A stretch of DNA of 15,283 nucleotides from an uncultured Lachnospiraceae bacterium (GTDB taxonomy: Bacteria; Bacillota; Clostridia; Lachnospirales; Lachnospiraceae): NCBI GenBank assembly GCA_902767065.1, contig CACXFW010000281.1:1-15283 (forward strand), written 5' to 3'. Below are positions 7,074 through 14,167 of the stretch, piece by piece. Below the pieces are notes generated by a model. The model made no database searches and was not told the origin of the DNA. It saw only the letters and a program-made list of their open reading frames with translations. The position numbers and the translations under genes were made by a program. The stretch's first letter is position 1. Every line of letters begins with the position of its first letter.

Positions 7074-8568
7074 TGTCCGCATCCTCCTTCAGGTGATGAT
7101 CCTGTATGTCTGCGCTCTCGCCTTCCTCATGACCATCATCGTACTCCCCGTAAGAGTCCGCACCATTTCCGTCATACACGCCTGCCTGGGCAGATCCGGC
7201 TTCCTGGTCATACGCGCTCTGGTCATATGCACCATCCCCGGCATACGCGCCCTGATCATATGCACCCTCTTCGGCATAAGCTCCCTGGTCATAAGCGCCC
7301 TCTTCGGCATACGCGCTCTGGTCATATGCACCATCTCCGGCATACGCACCCTGGTCATATGTGCCATCCTGATCGTAGGCACTATCCTGCGCATATCCCT
7401 CATCTGCGTAGTAACCATCACCGGCGCCATATTCCTCTTCGCCGTAATAGCCATCCTCGTAGGAAGCAGTTTCCTCATCATATCCCTGGCTGTAGTATTC
7501 TTCCTGGAACACATCGAGTTCACCGGACTCTATTGCCTGGGTTTCAGACTTGATATCGATCTTGAATCCCGTCAGCCTGGCTGTCAGCCTGGCGTTCTGG
7601 CCTTCACGCCCGATTGCCAGAGACAGCTGGTAATCCGGAACCACGACCTTGGCCTCCCGGTCTTCCTCATCTACAAGCACCGTGACAACCTTCGCCGGGC
7701 TGAGCGCATTTTCAATAAAATATGCCGGATTCTCGTTCCACTCAACAATGTCGATCTTCTCGCCGTTCAGCTCATCCACAACCATTGCGACCCGGTTGCC
7801 GTTCTGGCCGACACACGCGCCTACGGCATCCACATTCTCGGATCTGGAATAAACCGCCATCTTCGAACGTGAACCTGCCTCACGGGCGATCGCCATGATG
7901 TCAACCGTTCCGTCCGCAACCTCGGCAACCTCCTGCTCGAACAGGCACCTGACAAGATTCGGATGCTTGCGGGATACAAGAATACGCGGTCCCTTAGGCG
8001 TATTATCCACATGAAGGACATAAACCTTGATTCGCTGGTTCGGATAATAATTCTCTCCGCGAATCATCTCACTTTCATTCAGGATGCCATCCACCTTGCC
8101 GAGATTAATCGCAACGTTCCGTCCGATAAATCTCTGCACCACACCGGTGACAACCTTGTTCTCCTTATCATAATAATCCGCGAACAGGCTCTTTCTCTCA
8201 GCCTCACGGATCTGCTGCAGGATTACGTTCTTCGCGTTCTGAACAGCGATGCGGCCAAACGCTCTGGAGTTGATGTCAACATTCACCTTGTCTCCAAGCT
8301 CATAGGAACTGTCGATCATCTTCGCATCCGCAAGACTGATCTGCGTCATGCTATCCTCGACGCTTTCAACCACATCCTTCGCAAGAAAAATACCGAAAGA
8401 CTTCTTCTCCTGATCAAGAGATACCACGATATTCGTCAGATCCGGGCGGTTGAAGTTATTTCTGCAAGCCTGCTCCAGCGATTTCGCGATCGCGTCAAGC
8501 AGCACCTCGCTCTTGATGTTTTTTTCTTTCTCAAGGATTATGAGAGCGTCAAACAGTTCGTCGTTCAT
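7060..8568 (-). CDS. nusA: Transcription termination/antitermination factor NusA
   Basis: NusA binds RNA polymerase and nascent RNA and controls pausing, termination and antitermination. The protein is 502 residues. The N-terminal polymerase-binding domain (about 1-125, MNDELFDALIILEKEKNI) is followed by an S1 domain (about 136-200), KH1 with VGQNGNRV (253-260) and KH2 with IGREGQNA (319-326). The conserved core ends near 342. Firmicute NusA often stops soon after KH2, but here about 160 more residues follow. They are acidic, contain about 24 tyrosines, two lysines and no arginine by my count, and include five 11-residue repeats (404-458). I start at the ATG at 8568. A TTG at 8590-8592 would add eight residues, but it lies just upstream of the Shine-Dalgarno itself. 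The gene follows rimP by 41 bp and overlaps rnpM by 14 nt. Confidence 0.96.
   Translation of the reverse strand: MNDELFDALIILEKEKNIKSEVLLDAIAKSLEQACRNNFNRPDLTNIVVSLDQEKKSFGIFLAKDVVESVEDSMTQISLADAKMIDSSYELGDKVNVDINSRAFGRIAVQNAKNVILQQIREAERKSLFADYYDKENKVVTGVVQRFIGRNVAINLGKVDGILNESEMIRGENYYPNQRIKVYVLHVDNTPKGPRILVSRKHPNLVRCLFEQEVAEVADGTVDIMAIAREAGSRSKMAVYSRSENVDAVGACVGQNGNRVAMVVDELNGEKIDIVEWNENPAYFIENALSPAKVVTVLVDEEDREAKVVVPDYQLSLAIGREGQNARLTARLTGFKIDIKSETQAIESGELDVFQEEYYSQGYDEETASYEDGYYGEEEYGAGDGYYADEGYAQDSAYDQDGTYDQGAYAGDGAYDQSAYAEEGAYDQGAYAEEGAYDQGAYAGDGAYDQSAYDQEAGSAQAGVYDGNGADSYGEYDDGHEEGESADIQDHHLKEDADNVDA
7083..7088 (-). promoter_or_regulatory. Ribosome binding site deciding the rnpM start
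   Basis: AGGAGG on the minus strand sits within the last codons of nusA. The ATG immediately after it (7082) has zero spacing. The next in-frame ATG (7073) has 9 nt and is the better start. Confidence 0.8.
7195..7359 (-). repeat. Five 33-bp tandem repeats in the nusA tail
   Basis: Five in-frame 11-codon units encode NusA residues 404-458 with the pattern YDQ-G/S-AYA-xx-GA; the fifth is degenerate. The CTGGTCATA/CTGATCATA word on the plus strand recurs exactly every 33 bp at 7219, 7252, 7285, 7318 and 7351. The units alternate between GDG and EEG at positions 8-10, which suggests duplication of blocks larger than one unit. Confidence 0.92.
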
Positions 8569-8582
8569 TTTCTTTTCCTTTT

Positions 8583-8588
8583 CCTCCT
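8583..8588 (-). promoter_or_regulatory. Ribosome binding site of nusA
   Basis: AGGAGG followed by AAAAGG precedes the ATG at 8568. The AGGAGG is 14 nt from the ATG and the second AGG is 8 nt away. An upstream in-frame TTG at 8590-8592 lies on the 5' side of this element, so it would have no binding site of its own. Confidence 0.7.
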
Positions 8589-8609
8589 GCAATCCTTCTG
8601 TACAGTTCC

Positions 8610-9074
8610 TTACCAGTCAAAAGCCTCCCGGATCAAAGCCAGGTCTTTCCTCAGAAATGAAAGCGTGCGTCCCTCATCCGTCTCGATGGTCACGCTGTCC
8701 TTGTTCCACTGCTTCAGGATTCCCCTGAATTCCTTTTCATGCTCGAAGCTTTGATAAAGCCTCAGCTCTATCTCCTTCCCCTCGTTCCGGATGAAATCCT
8801 TGTCCTTCTTCACCGGCCTTCCGAGTCCGGGAGACGAAACCTCCAGTATATAGGCTTCCGAAATGAAATCCTCTGTATCAAGCCGGGATTCCAGTGCCCT
8901 GCTGACAACCTCACAGTCATCGACACTGATCCCTCCCGGTTTGTCGATATAAGATCTCAGATACCAGGTGCTCCCTTCCTTCACGAATTCCACATCGACC
9001 AGCTCAAAGCCGTTCTCGTCAAGGATCGGAAGAAGCAGCTGTTCTGTCCTCTTCTCGTATTCACTCCGATTCAT
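8610..9074 (-). CDS. rimP: Ribosome maturation factor RimP
   Basis: RimP binds the free 30S subunit and is needed for efficient 30S maturation. The 154-residue protein is a normal length. It shows the N-terminal domain with LLLPILDENGFELVDVEFV (about 13-31), WYLRSYIDKPGGISVDDC (about 37-54), and the conserved YILEVSSPGLGRP (about 75-87). The C-terminal Sm-like barrel includes GKEIELRLY and FRGILKQW. The ATG at 9074 is 4 nt after AGGGGG, a short spacing. This is the first gene of the nusA-infB operon, and the 122 bp upstream hold a candidate promoter and a strong hairpin. The nusA start follows 41 bp after the stop codon. Confidence 0.95.
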   Translation of the reverse strand: MNRSEYEKRTEQLLLPILDENGFELVDVEFVKEGSTWYLRSYIDKPGGISVDDCEVVSRALESRLDTEDFISEAYILEVSSPGLGRPVKKDKDFIRNEGKEIELRLYQSFEHEKEFRGILKQWNKDSVTIETDEGRTLSFLRKDLALIREAFDW

Positions 9075-9097
9075 GGATCCCCCTGTTACACACGACA

Positions 9098-9124
9098 GAA
9101 GAACGGGCCGCCGGCCCGTTCTTC
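9098..9124 (-). terminator. GC-rich hairpin between gyrA/parC and rimP
   Basis: A perfect 11-bp inverted repeat (arms 9098-9108 and 9114-9124, 5-nt loop) gives a strong hairpin in RNA read leftwards. The 3' arm is U-rich near its end, but what follows is UGUCGUGUG rather than a clean U-run. It could terminate transcripts from gyrA/parC. It also lies downstream of the candidate rimP promoter, so it would sit in the rimP leader and could attenuate the operon. It is the only strong hairpin in this gap. Confidence 0.6.
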
Positions 9125-9153
9125 CATCAACAGTACATCTACCTTACGAAGGC

Positions 9154-9182
9154 ATCTTAGCACCATAAGGTGTCCTTTGCAA
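9154..9182 (-). promoter_or_regulatory. Candidate promoter of the rimP-nusA-infB operon
   Basis: On the minus strand TTGCAA (9177-9182) and TAAGAT (9154-9159) are separated by 17 bp. Each matches four of six positions of the vegetative sigma consensus. The spacer holds a small palindrome, CACCTTATGGTG, which could be an operator or chance. The promoter would give a leader of about 70 nt containing the hairpin at 9098-9124. This is inference from sequence pattern only. Confidence 0.45.
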
Positions 9183-9196
9183 GTATATTTTCACCT

Positions 9197-11437
9197 TTAT
9201 TTTCGGATCCTGGTACCCTTGCCTCCTCTGGCGGATACGCGCAGGCGGTTCAACGCAACACTTCGCCCGTTCACTTCTGCCTCCATGGGAGAGCCGTCCT
9301 CGAGGAAGAACACCCGCTCAACCTCATCCTCCGGCGCAAGCCGGATTCCATATACGCCCCTGGCATTCTTCTTCTGAAGCGGGATCTCCTCCTCGGACAT
9401 TCTAAGCGCCATGCTGTTTTTCGTGATCAGGACGCATCCTGCCCCGGAATGCGCCTCGTGGACGCAGATCACGCGGTCATTTTCCTCCAGCTTCGTCGAC
9501 GCGACCGTAAGCTTGGACACGTCGAACTCGGATCCCTCTGCCATCTTGACAAAACCGTGCGCAGTGACAAAGATCAGCTTCTTTGTCTTGAGCATCTCCA
9601 GCTCCAGTACCGTGAGGAAGGTCTCTGCAGAGGAATCGTAATTGCACAGATTGTCAATCGGCGTTCCTTTGTCACGGAACTTTCCGTGGGGAACCTTCTC
9701 CGCCTTCAGGATATGGACTCTGCCGGTATCGGTAAAGACGCACAGGCGGGAATCGCTCATGCAGCGGACCACCAGCCGGTTTTCCTCATCGGCCGCCTCC
9801 CTGTTCTTCTCGTAGACGGTCTCATCCACGGTGCGGGCATAGCCGAACCGGTCGATCAGAAGAACGCAGGGAGATGCTTTTGCCTTCTTCACCTCAAGCA
9901 CAACCTCCGCCTCATCCAGGATCTGCGTTTTGCGGGGGCCGGAATACCGGTCGCGGAATTCCTCGAGCTGACGGACAATCACGTCCGCCATGGAACTGTA
10001 ATTATTCAGAATGTCCGTATAGGTTTCAATCTTCTTCAGCGTATCCTCATATTCCGCAGTCAGCGCATCGATCTCCAGGCCGATGAGCTTATACAGACGC
10101 ATCTCCAGGATCGCGTTTGCCTGTGCTTCGGTAAACTTAAGCTTCGCGGCATCTGCCTTTGATTTCTTTGTCTTGAACCGGATCCCCTCCGTTGTGCCGT
10201 TCACCAGGCAGTTCTTTGCCATGGTCCTGTCCCTGGAGCCGCGCAGGATCTCGATAATCAGGTCGATGACATCGACCGCGCGGATCAGGCCCTCCTGGAT
10301 CTCCTTCTTCTCCAGTTCGGCGTCCAGCATGCTCTGGTACTTCTTCGTCGCGATCTCGAACTGGAATTCAATATGCGTCTCGAGAATGTCGTGGAGGGAC
10401 AACGTCTCAGGCTTTCCGTCAGACACTGCCAGCATATTGACGCCGAAGGTATCCTCAAGGCGGGTCTTCTTGTACAGAAGCTTCCTGATATACTCTTCGT
10501 CCGCTCCCTTTCTCAGTTCCAGGACAATCCGGATCCCCTCCTTCGAGGACTGGTTGGAAATGTCCGAGATGTCGCTTCCCAGCGGACTGTCGGCCAGCGC
10601 CGCCACATCATTGAGAAACTTCCCGATTCCCGCGCCGATCATGGTATATGGAATCTCGGTAATCACGAGCCTCTTGCGGTCGGTGCGCGGAATCTTCTCC
10701 GTCTCGACCCTGCCGCGGATCCGGATCCTGCCGCAGCCGCTGGCATAGATCCCGGGAAGCTCGGAAGCGTTGACCACGATCCCGCCGGTCGGAAAGTCCG
10801 GCCCCTTCACATACTTCATCAGGTCTTCGCTCGTCAGGGAATGATCCCGGATCAGCGCGATTGCGGCATCAATGACCTCCCCCAGGTTGTGGGGAGGAAT
10901 GGAGGTCGCCATACCGACCGCGATGCCTTCGGATCCATTGACCAGAAGGTTCGGAATCCTGGCAGGAAGCACGGAAGGTTCCTTCTCCGTCTCATCGAAG
11001 TTCGGGACAAAGTCCACGACACCTTTTTCCAGATCGCTGAGAAACGCTTCCTGGGTCAGCTTCCGGAGCCTGGCTTCGGTATAACGCATGGCCGCGGCGC
11101 CATCTCCTTCGATGGAGCCGAAGTTCCCGTGCCCGTCCACCAGAGGCTGCCCCATCTTGAAATCCTGCGCCAGGACGACCAGGGCTCCGTAGATCGAGCT
11201 GTCACCGTGTGGATGGTACTTACCCATGGTATCGCCGACAATTCTGGCACTCTTACGGTAGGGCTTGTCCCAGCGGATTCCAAGCTCATACATATCGTAC
11301 AGGGTTCTGCGCTGGACCGGCTTCAGCCCGTCCCGCACATCGGGAAGGGCTCTCGCCACAATGACGCTCATTGCATAGTCGATATACGACTTCTGCATGA
11401 TTTCTGCATATTCTGTCTGGATCAGTTCATTTGCCAT
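9197..11437 (-). CDS. gyrA/parC: Type IIA DNA topoisomerase subunit A (GyrA/ParC family)
   Basis: This is the DNA-cleaving subunit of a type IIA topoisomerase, working as an A2B2 tetramer with the adjacent B subunit. Of 746 residues, about 1-480 are the breakage-reunion core: [18 protein letters not shown] near 27-44, [10 protein letters not shown] at 72-81 and AMRYTE with catalytic Tyr119. The core sequence [12 protein letters not shown] resembles GyrA. About 490-746 form a beta-pinwheel domain. No GyrA box is seen in the first blade, and the stretch [14 protein letters not shown] resembles ParC. A box-like ARGGKG occurs only at 736-741, six residues from the end. The position equivalent to E. 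coli GyrA Asp87 is Gly84. The ATG at 11437 has only a weak binding site (AAAGGG at 11 nt or CAGG at 5 nt). The family is certain; gyrase versus topoisomerase IV is open, and a second, ParC-like copy seems more likely. Confidence 0.9.
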   Translation of the reverse strand: MANELIQTEYAEIMQKSYIDYAMSVIVARALPDVRDGLKPVQRRTLYDMYELGIRWDKPYRKSARIVGDTMGKYHPHGDSSIYGALVVLAQDFKMGQPLVDGHGNFGSIEGDGAAAMRYTEARLRKLTQEAFLSDLEKGVVDFVPNFDETEKEPSVLPARIPNLLVNGSEGIAVGMATSIPPHNLGEVIDAAIALIRDHSLTSEDLMKYVKGPDFPTGGIVVNASELPGIYASGCGRIRIRGRVETEKIPRTDRKRLVITEIPYTMIGAGIGKFLNDVAALADSPLGSDISDISNQSSKEGIRIVLELRKGADEEYIRKLLYKKTRLEDTFGVNMLAVSDGKPETLSLHDILETHIEFQFEIATKKYQSMLDAELEKKEIQEGLIRAVDVIDLIIEILRGSRDRTMAKNCLVNGTTEGIRFKTKKSKADAAKLKFTEAQANAILEMRLYKLIGLEIDALTAEYEDTLKKIETYTDILNNYSSMADVIVRQLEEFRDRYSGPRKTQILDEAEVVLEVKKAKASPCVLLIDRFGYARTVDETVYEKNREAADEENRLVVRCMSDSRLCVFTDTGRVHILKAEKVPHGKFRDKGTPIDNLCNYDSSAETFLTVLELEMLKTKKLIFVTAHGFVKMAEGSEFDVSKLTVASTKLEENDRVICVHEAHSGAGCVLITKNSMALRMSEEEIPLQKKNARGVYGIRLAPEDEVERVFFLEDGSPMEAEVNGRSVALNRLRVSARGGKGTRIRK

Positions 11438-11451
11438 ATCAGCCTGTGCCC

Positions 11452-11583
11452 TTTATCATCAAGCGCAGTATCCTGCGCGTACTCTTATTCACCAAACGCA
11501 GCTTCCTGCGCATACTCTTATACATCGAGCGCAGCATCCTGCGCGTACCTTTATACATCGAGCGCAGCATCCTGCGCGTGCTC
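11452..11583 (-). repeat. Four 33-bp copies of the gyrB/parE 3' end, each with a hairpin
   Basis: Four exact-period 33-bp units lie at 11551-11583, 11518-11550, 11485-11517 and 11452-11484. The first is the true end of the B-subunit gene, EHAQDAALDV plus TAA. The next two read RYAQDAALDV plus TAA and EYAQEAAFGE plus TAA in the same frame. The fourth reads EYAQDTALDD and has lost the stop (AAA). Each unit carries an inverted repeat of GCGCAG and CTGCGC (one G-U pair in the third) around a 4-nt loop, at 11562-11577, 11529-11544, 11496-11511 and 11463-11478. The last unit runs into the weak ribosome binding site of the next gene. Confidence 0.95.
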
Positions 11584-13476
11584 ATAGATAAAGTCCTTGC
11601 GGGGAGGAACGTCAGACCCCATCAAAAGCGCCGTGACATCACTGGCCGTGCGCCCGTCTTCAATTTCAACCTTCCGCATGGTGCGGGTCTCCGGATTCAA
11701 AGTGGTTTCCCACAGCTGGTCCGGGTCCATTTCGCCAAGGCCCTTGTAGCGCTGCAGCGTAAAAGGCCCCTTATGCTTCCTGCGGTACCTTGCCAGCGCC
11801 TCATCGTCATACAGGTACTCCTCGGCTCCCTTTGACGGGATCGCCTTATACAGAGGAGGCATGGCGATATAGACATGTCCTTCATAGATCAGGTCCGGCA
11901 TAAACCGGTAGAACAAGGTCAGAAGGAGCGTACAGATATGCGCCCCGTCCACGTCCGCATCCGCCATGATGATGATCTTATCGTAGCGCAGCTTCGAGAT
12001 GTCAAAATCAAACCCGTACCCCTCCGAGAAACCGCATCCGAAGGAATTGATCATGGTCTTGATCTCTGCATTGGCAAGAATCTTGTCAATCGATGCCTTC
12101 TCCACATTCAGGATCTTTCCACGGATCGGAAGGATTGCCTGAAAGCTTCGATCCCGCGCCGTTTTGGCCGAACCTCCGGCAGAGTCTCCCTCCACGATAA
12201 AGATCTCGCACCTTTTCGGATCCTTGCTCTCACAGTTAGCCAGCTTGCCGTTGGAGTCAAAGGAATACTTCTGCTTTGTGAGAAGATTCGTCTTCGCCTT
12301 CTCCTCCGTCTTCCGGATCTTTGCCGCCTTCTCCGCACACCCGAGAACTTCCTTGAGCGTATTGAGATTCTTGTCAAAAAACAGCGTGATCTCATCGGAA
12401 GTGACCTTTGCCACCGCCCTGGAAGCATCCGCGTTGTCCAGCTTGGTCTTGGTCTGCCCCTCGAAGGAAGGCTGAGGATGGCGGATCGAAATCACGGCCG
12501 TCATCCCGTTCCGGATATCCGCGCCGGTAAAGTTCGCGTCCTTGTCCTTCAGGATTCCCAGCTCCCTGGCATAGGTATTCATGACCGTTGTAAATGCCGT
12601 CTTGAATCTGGTCAGATGCGTTCCGCCCTCCGCATTGAAGATATTATTGCAAAAGCCCAGCACATTTTCATGAAACTCGTTGACATACTGGACCGCGATC
12701 TCCACCAGAATGCCTTCGCTCTCCCCCTTGATGTAGACCGGATCGCAGACCGCTTCCTTGTTCTTGTTCAGGTCCTTGATAAATCCGAGGATCCCGTCCG
12801 GCTCATGGAATGTGGCCTCCAGGTCACGCCCTTCCCGAAGGTCGCGGAAAATGATCGTCAGCTCCGGATTCAGATAGGCGGTCTCATGCAGCCGGTTCTG
12901 AATATCGGTAGAGGAAAACCGGGTTGTCTGGGTGAAAATGCTCTCATCCGGAAGGAAGGAAATGGTGGTTCCTGTCTCCTTCGTCCTCCCGATCACGGGA
13001 AGCAGTCCTTCCTCCAGCTCCAGATCCGGCTTTCCCTTCCGGTAATGATCATGATAGATCTTCCCGTCCAGGCGGACCTGAACATCCATCCACGAGGAAA
13101 GAGCATTGACGACGGAAGAACCGACGCCATGCAGCCCTCCGGAGGTACGGTATGCGCCTTCATCAAATTTACCGCCGGCATGAAGCGTCGTGAAGACGAC
13201 CCGCTCCGCGGAGACGCCCTGCCGGTGCATCCCGACTGGAATTCCCCTTCCGTCATCGGAGATCGTGGCACTGCCGTCGTCATTCAGCGTCACGTGGATC
13301 GTTGTACAGTAGCCGGCAAGATGCTCGTCCACCGAATTGTCAACGATTTCATAAACCAGGTGATTCAATCCTTTTCGGGAGGTACTCCCGATATACATGC
13401 CGGGTCTCTTCCGTACAGCCTCAAGCCCCTCAAGGACTGTAATCGAGTCGGCGTTATAGTCTTTTCCGGGTGCCAT
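11551..13476 (-). CDS. gyrB/parE: Type IIA DNA topoisomerase subunit B (GyrB/ParE family)
   Basis: This is the ATPase subunit of the type IIA topoisomerase whose A subunit follows. The 641-residue length fits Gram-positive GyrB or ParE. The GHKL ATPase domain has the catalytic Glu43 and Asn47 in YEIVDNSVDE, DDGRGIP at 74-80 and the lid motif TSGGLHGVGSS at 111-121. The transducer domain follows. The TOPRIM domain has EGDSAGGSAK at 429-438 and DADVDGAH at 506-513 (Asp506, Asp508, Asp510). QRYKGLGEM lies near 575-583. The Val in DADVDG is typical of GyrB rather than ParE. The ATG at 13476 is 6 nt after AAGGAG and directly follows the stop of the upstream gene. The C-terminus FIYEHAQDAALDV aligns with the usual GyrB ending, and its last 33 bp are repeated downstream. 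Family certain; gyrase or topoisomerase IV role uncertain. Confidence 0.93.
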   Translation of the reverse strand: MAPGKDYNADSITVLEGLEAVRKRPGMYIGSTSRKGLNHLVYEIVDNSVDEHLAGYCTTIHVTLNDDGSATISDDGRGIPVGMHRQGVSAERVVFTTLHAGGKFDEGAYRTSGGLHGVGSSVVNALSSWMDVQVRLDGKIYHDHYRKGKPDLELEEGLLPVIGRTKETGTTISFLPDESIFTQTTRFSSTDIQNRLHETAYLNPELTIIFRDLREGRDLEATFHEPDGILGFIKDLNKNKEAVCDPVYIKGESEGILVEIAVQYVNEFHENVLGFCNNIFNAEGGTHLTRFKTAFTTVMNTYARELGILKDKDANFTGADIRNGMTAVISIRHPQPSFEGQTKTKLDNADASRAVAKVTSDEITLFFDKNLNTLKEVLGCAEKAAKIRKTEEKAKTNLLTKQKYSFDSNGKLANCESKDPKRCEIFIVEGDSAGGSAKTARDRSFQAILPIRGKILNVEKASIDKILANAEIKTMINSFGCGFSEGYGFDFDISKLRYDKIIIMADADVDGAHICTLLLTLFYRFMPDLIYEGHVYIAMPPLYKAIPSKGAEEYLYDDEALARYRRKHKGPFTLQRYKGLGEMDPDQLWETTLNPETRTMRKVEIEDGRTASDVTALLMGSDVPPRKDFIYEHAQDAALDV

Positions 13477-14148
13477 TCAGGACTCCTTATGCACGATGTC
13501 TGCTGCGCTCTTGTAAATCGAATACTCCGGGACAACCCCCCTGACCATGCTCAGAGGATAAATGTTTGTCCAGCGGCCGACAACCGTGCCCGGGTTCAGA
13601 ACGCTGTTGCATCCGACCTCGACATGGTCGCCGAGCATGGCGCCGAATTTGCGAAGGCCCGTCTCATAATGCGCTGTTCCATCCTTCACGACCACATTCT
13701 TGCGATCCGCCTTGATGTTGGACGTGATCGCGCCGGCTCCCAGATGCGCCTTGACCCCGAGGATGGAATCGCCGACATAATTGTAATGCGGAACCTCGCA
13801 GTCCTGAAACAGGATGACATTCTTCAGCTCCGTAGAGTTGCCGACGGTCACGCCCTTCCCGACAATCGCGTTGCCGCGGACAAATGCGCACTGGCGCAGG
13901 GTCGCGTTCTCGCAGATGATGCACGGGCCGGTGATGGAGGCGGAGCTGGCGATCACTGCGCTTTTTGCGATCCAGATATTCTCCCCCTTCTGCTCGTATA
14001 CCTGCGGGTCGAGGGTCGGTCCGAGCTTCCTGATATAATCACCGATCAGAGGAAGCGCTTCCCAGGGATAGGTGAGCCCTTCAAAGATCCCGGCTGCGAT
14101 CGTACCGCTCAGATCATACAGGTTCTCGATTTTGCACTGTTCCATCAT
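13477..14148 (-). CDS. Stand-alone left-handed beta-helix protein, GlmU acetyltransferase-like
   Basis: The 223-residue protein has a short helical N-terminus (1-40) and then hexapeptide repeats from about 55 to 205, such as IWIAKSAVIASSASI and ATLRQCAFVRGNAIVG. It resembles the C-terminal half of the bifunctional UDP-GlcNAc synthesis enzyme GlmU but has no nucleotidyltransferase domain. Residues that align by eye with the GlmU acetyltransferase site are present: Arg91, Lys109, His121 (as catalytic His363), Tyr124 and Asn144. Relatives are often annotated as UDP-GlcNAc pyrophosphorylase, which the missing domain does not support. The start has two adjacent ATGs at 14148 and 14145, 5 and 8 nt after AGGAGG. 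Its stop abuts the gyrB/parE start and topB lies 19 bp upstream, so it is likely co-transcribed. Substrate is unknown; a sugar-phosphate acetyltransferase is my best guess. Confidence 0.75.
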   Translation of the reverse strand: MMEQCKIENLYDLSGTIAAGIFEGLTYPWEALPLIGDYIRKLGPTLDPQVYEQKGENIWIAKSAVIASSASITGPCIICENATLRQCAFVRGNAIVGKGVTVGNSTELKNVILFQDCEVPHYNYVGDSILGVKAHLGAGAITSNIKADRKNVVVKDGTAHYETGLRKFGAMLGDHVEVGCNSVLNPGTVVGRWTNIYPLSMVRGVVPEYSIYKSAADIVHKES

Positions 14149-14167
14149 GAATACCTCCTTCTTCCGG

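Noticed and set aside
7195..7359. Repeats in nusA as a CRISPR array or mobile insertion
   Set aside because: The units are contiguous, in frame and coding, with no spacers, terminal inverted repeats or target duplication.
8569..8592. An eight-residue N-terminal extension of NusA from a TTG
   Set aside because: The TTG has the AGGAGG on its 3' side, so it has no binding site. The conserved NusA beginning is at the ATG at 8568.
11452..11583. Short regular repeats that might be a CRISPR array
   Set aside because: The units are directly adjacent without unique spacers, and the first is the coding end of gyrB/parE. No cas genes are present.
10373..11587. A 404-codon open frame on the plus strand opposite gyrA/parC
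   Set aside because: It is a shadow of the A-subunit gene. Its end, which looks repetitive, is the gyrB tail repeat read backwards.
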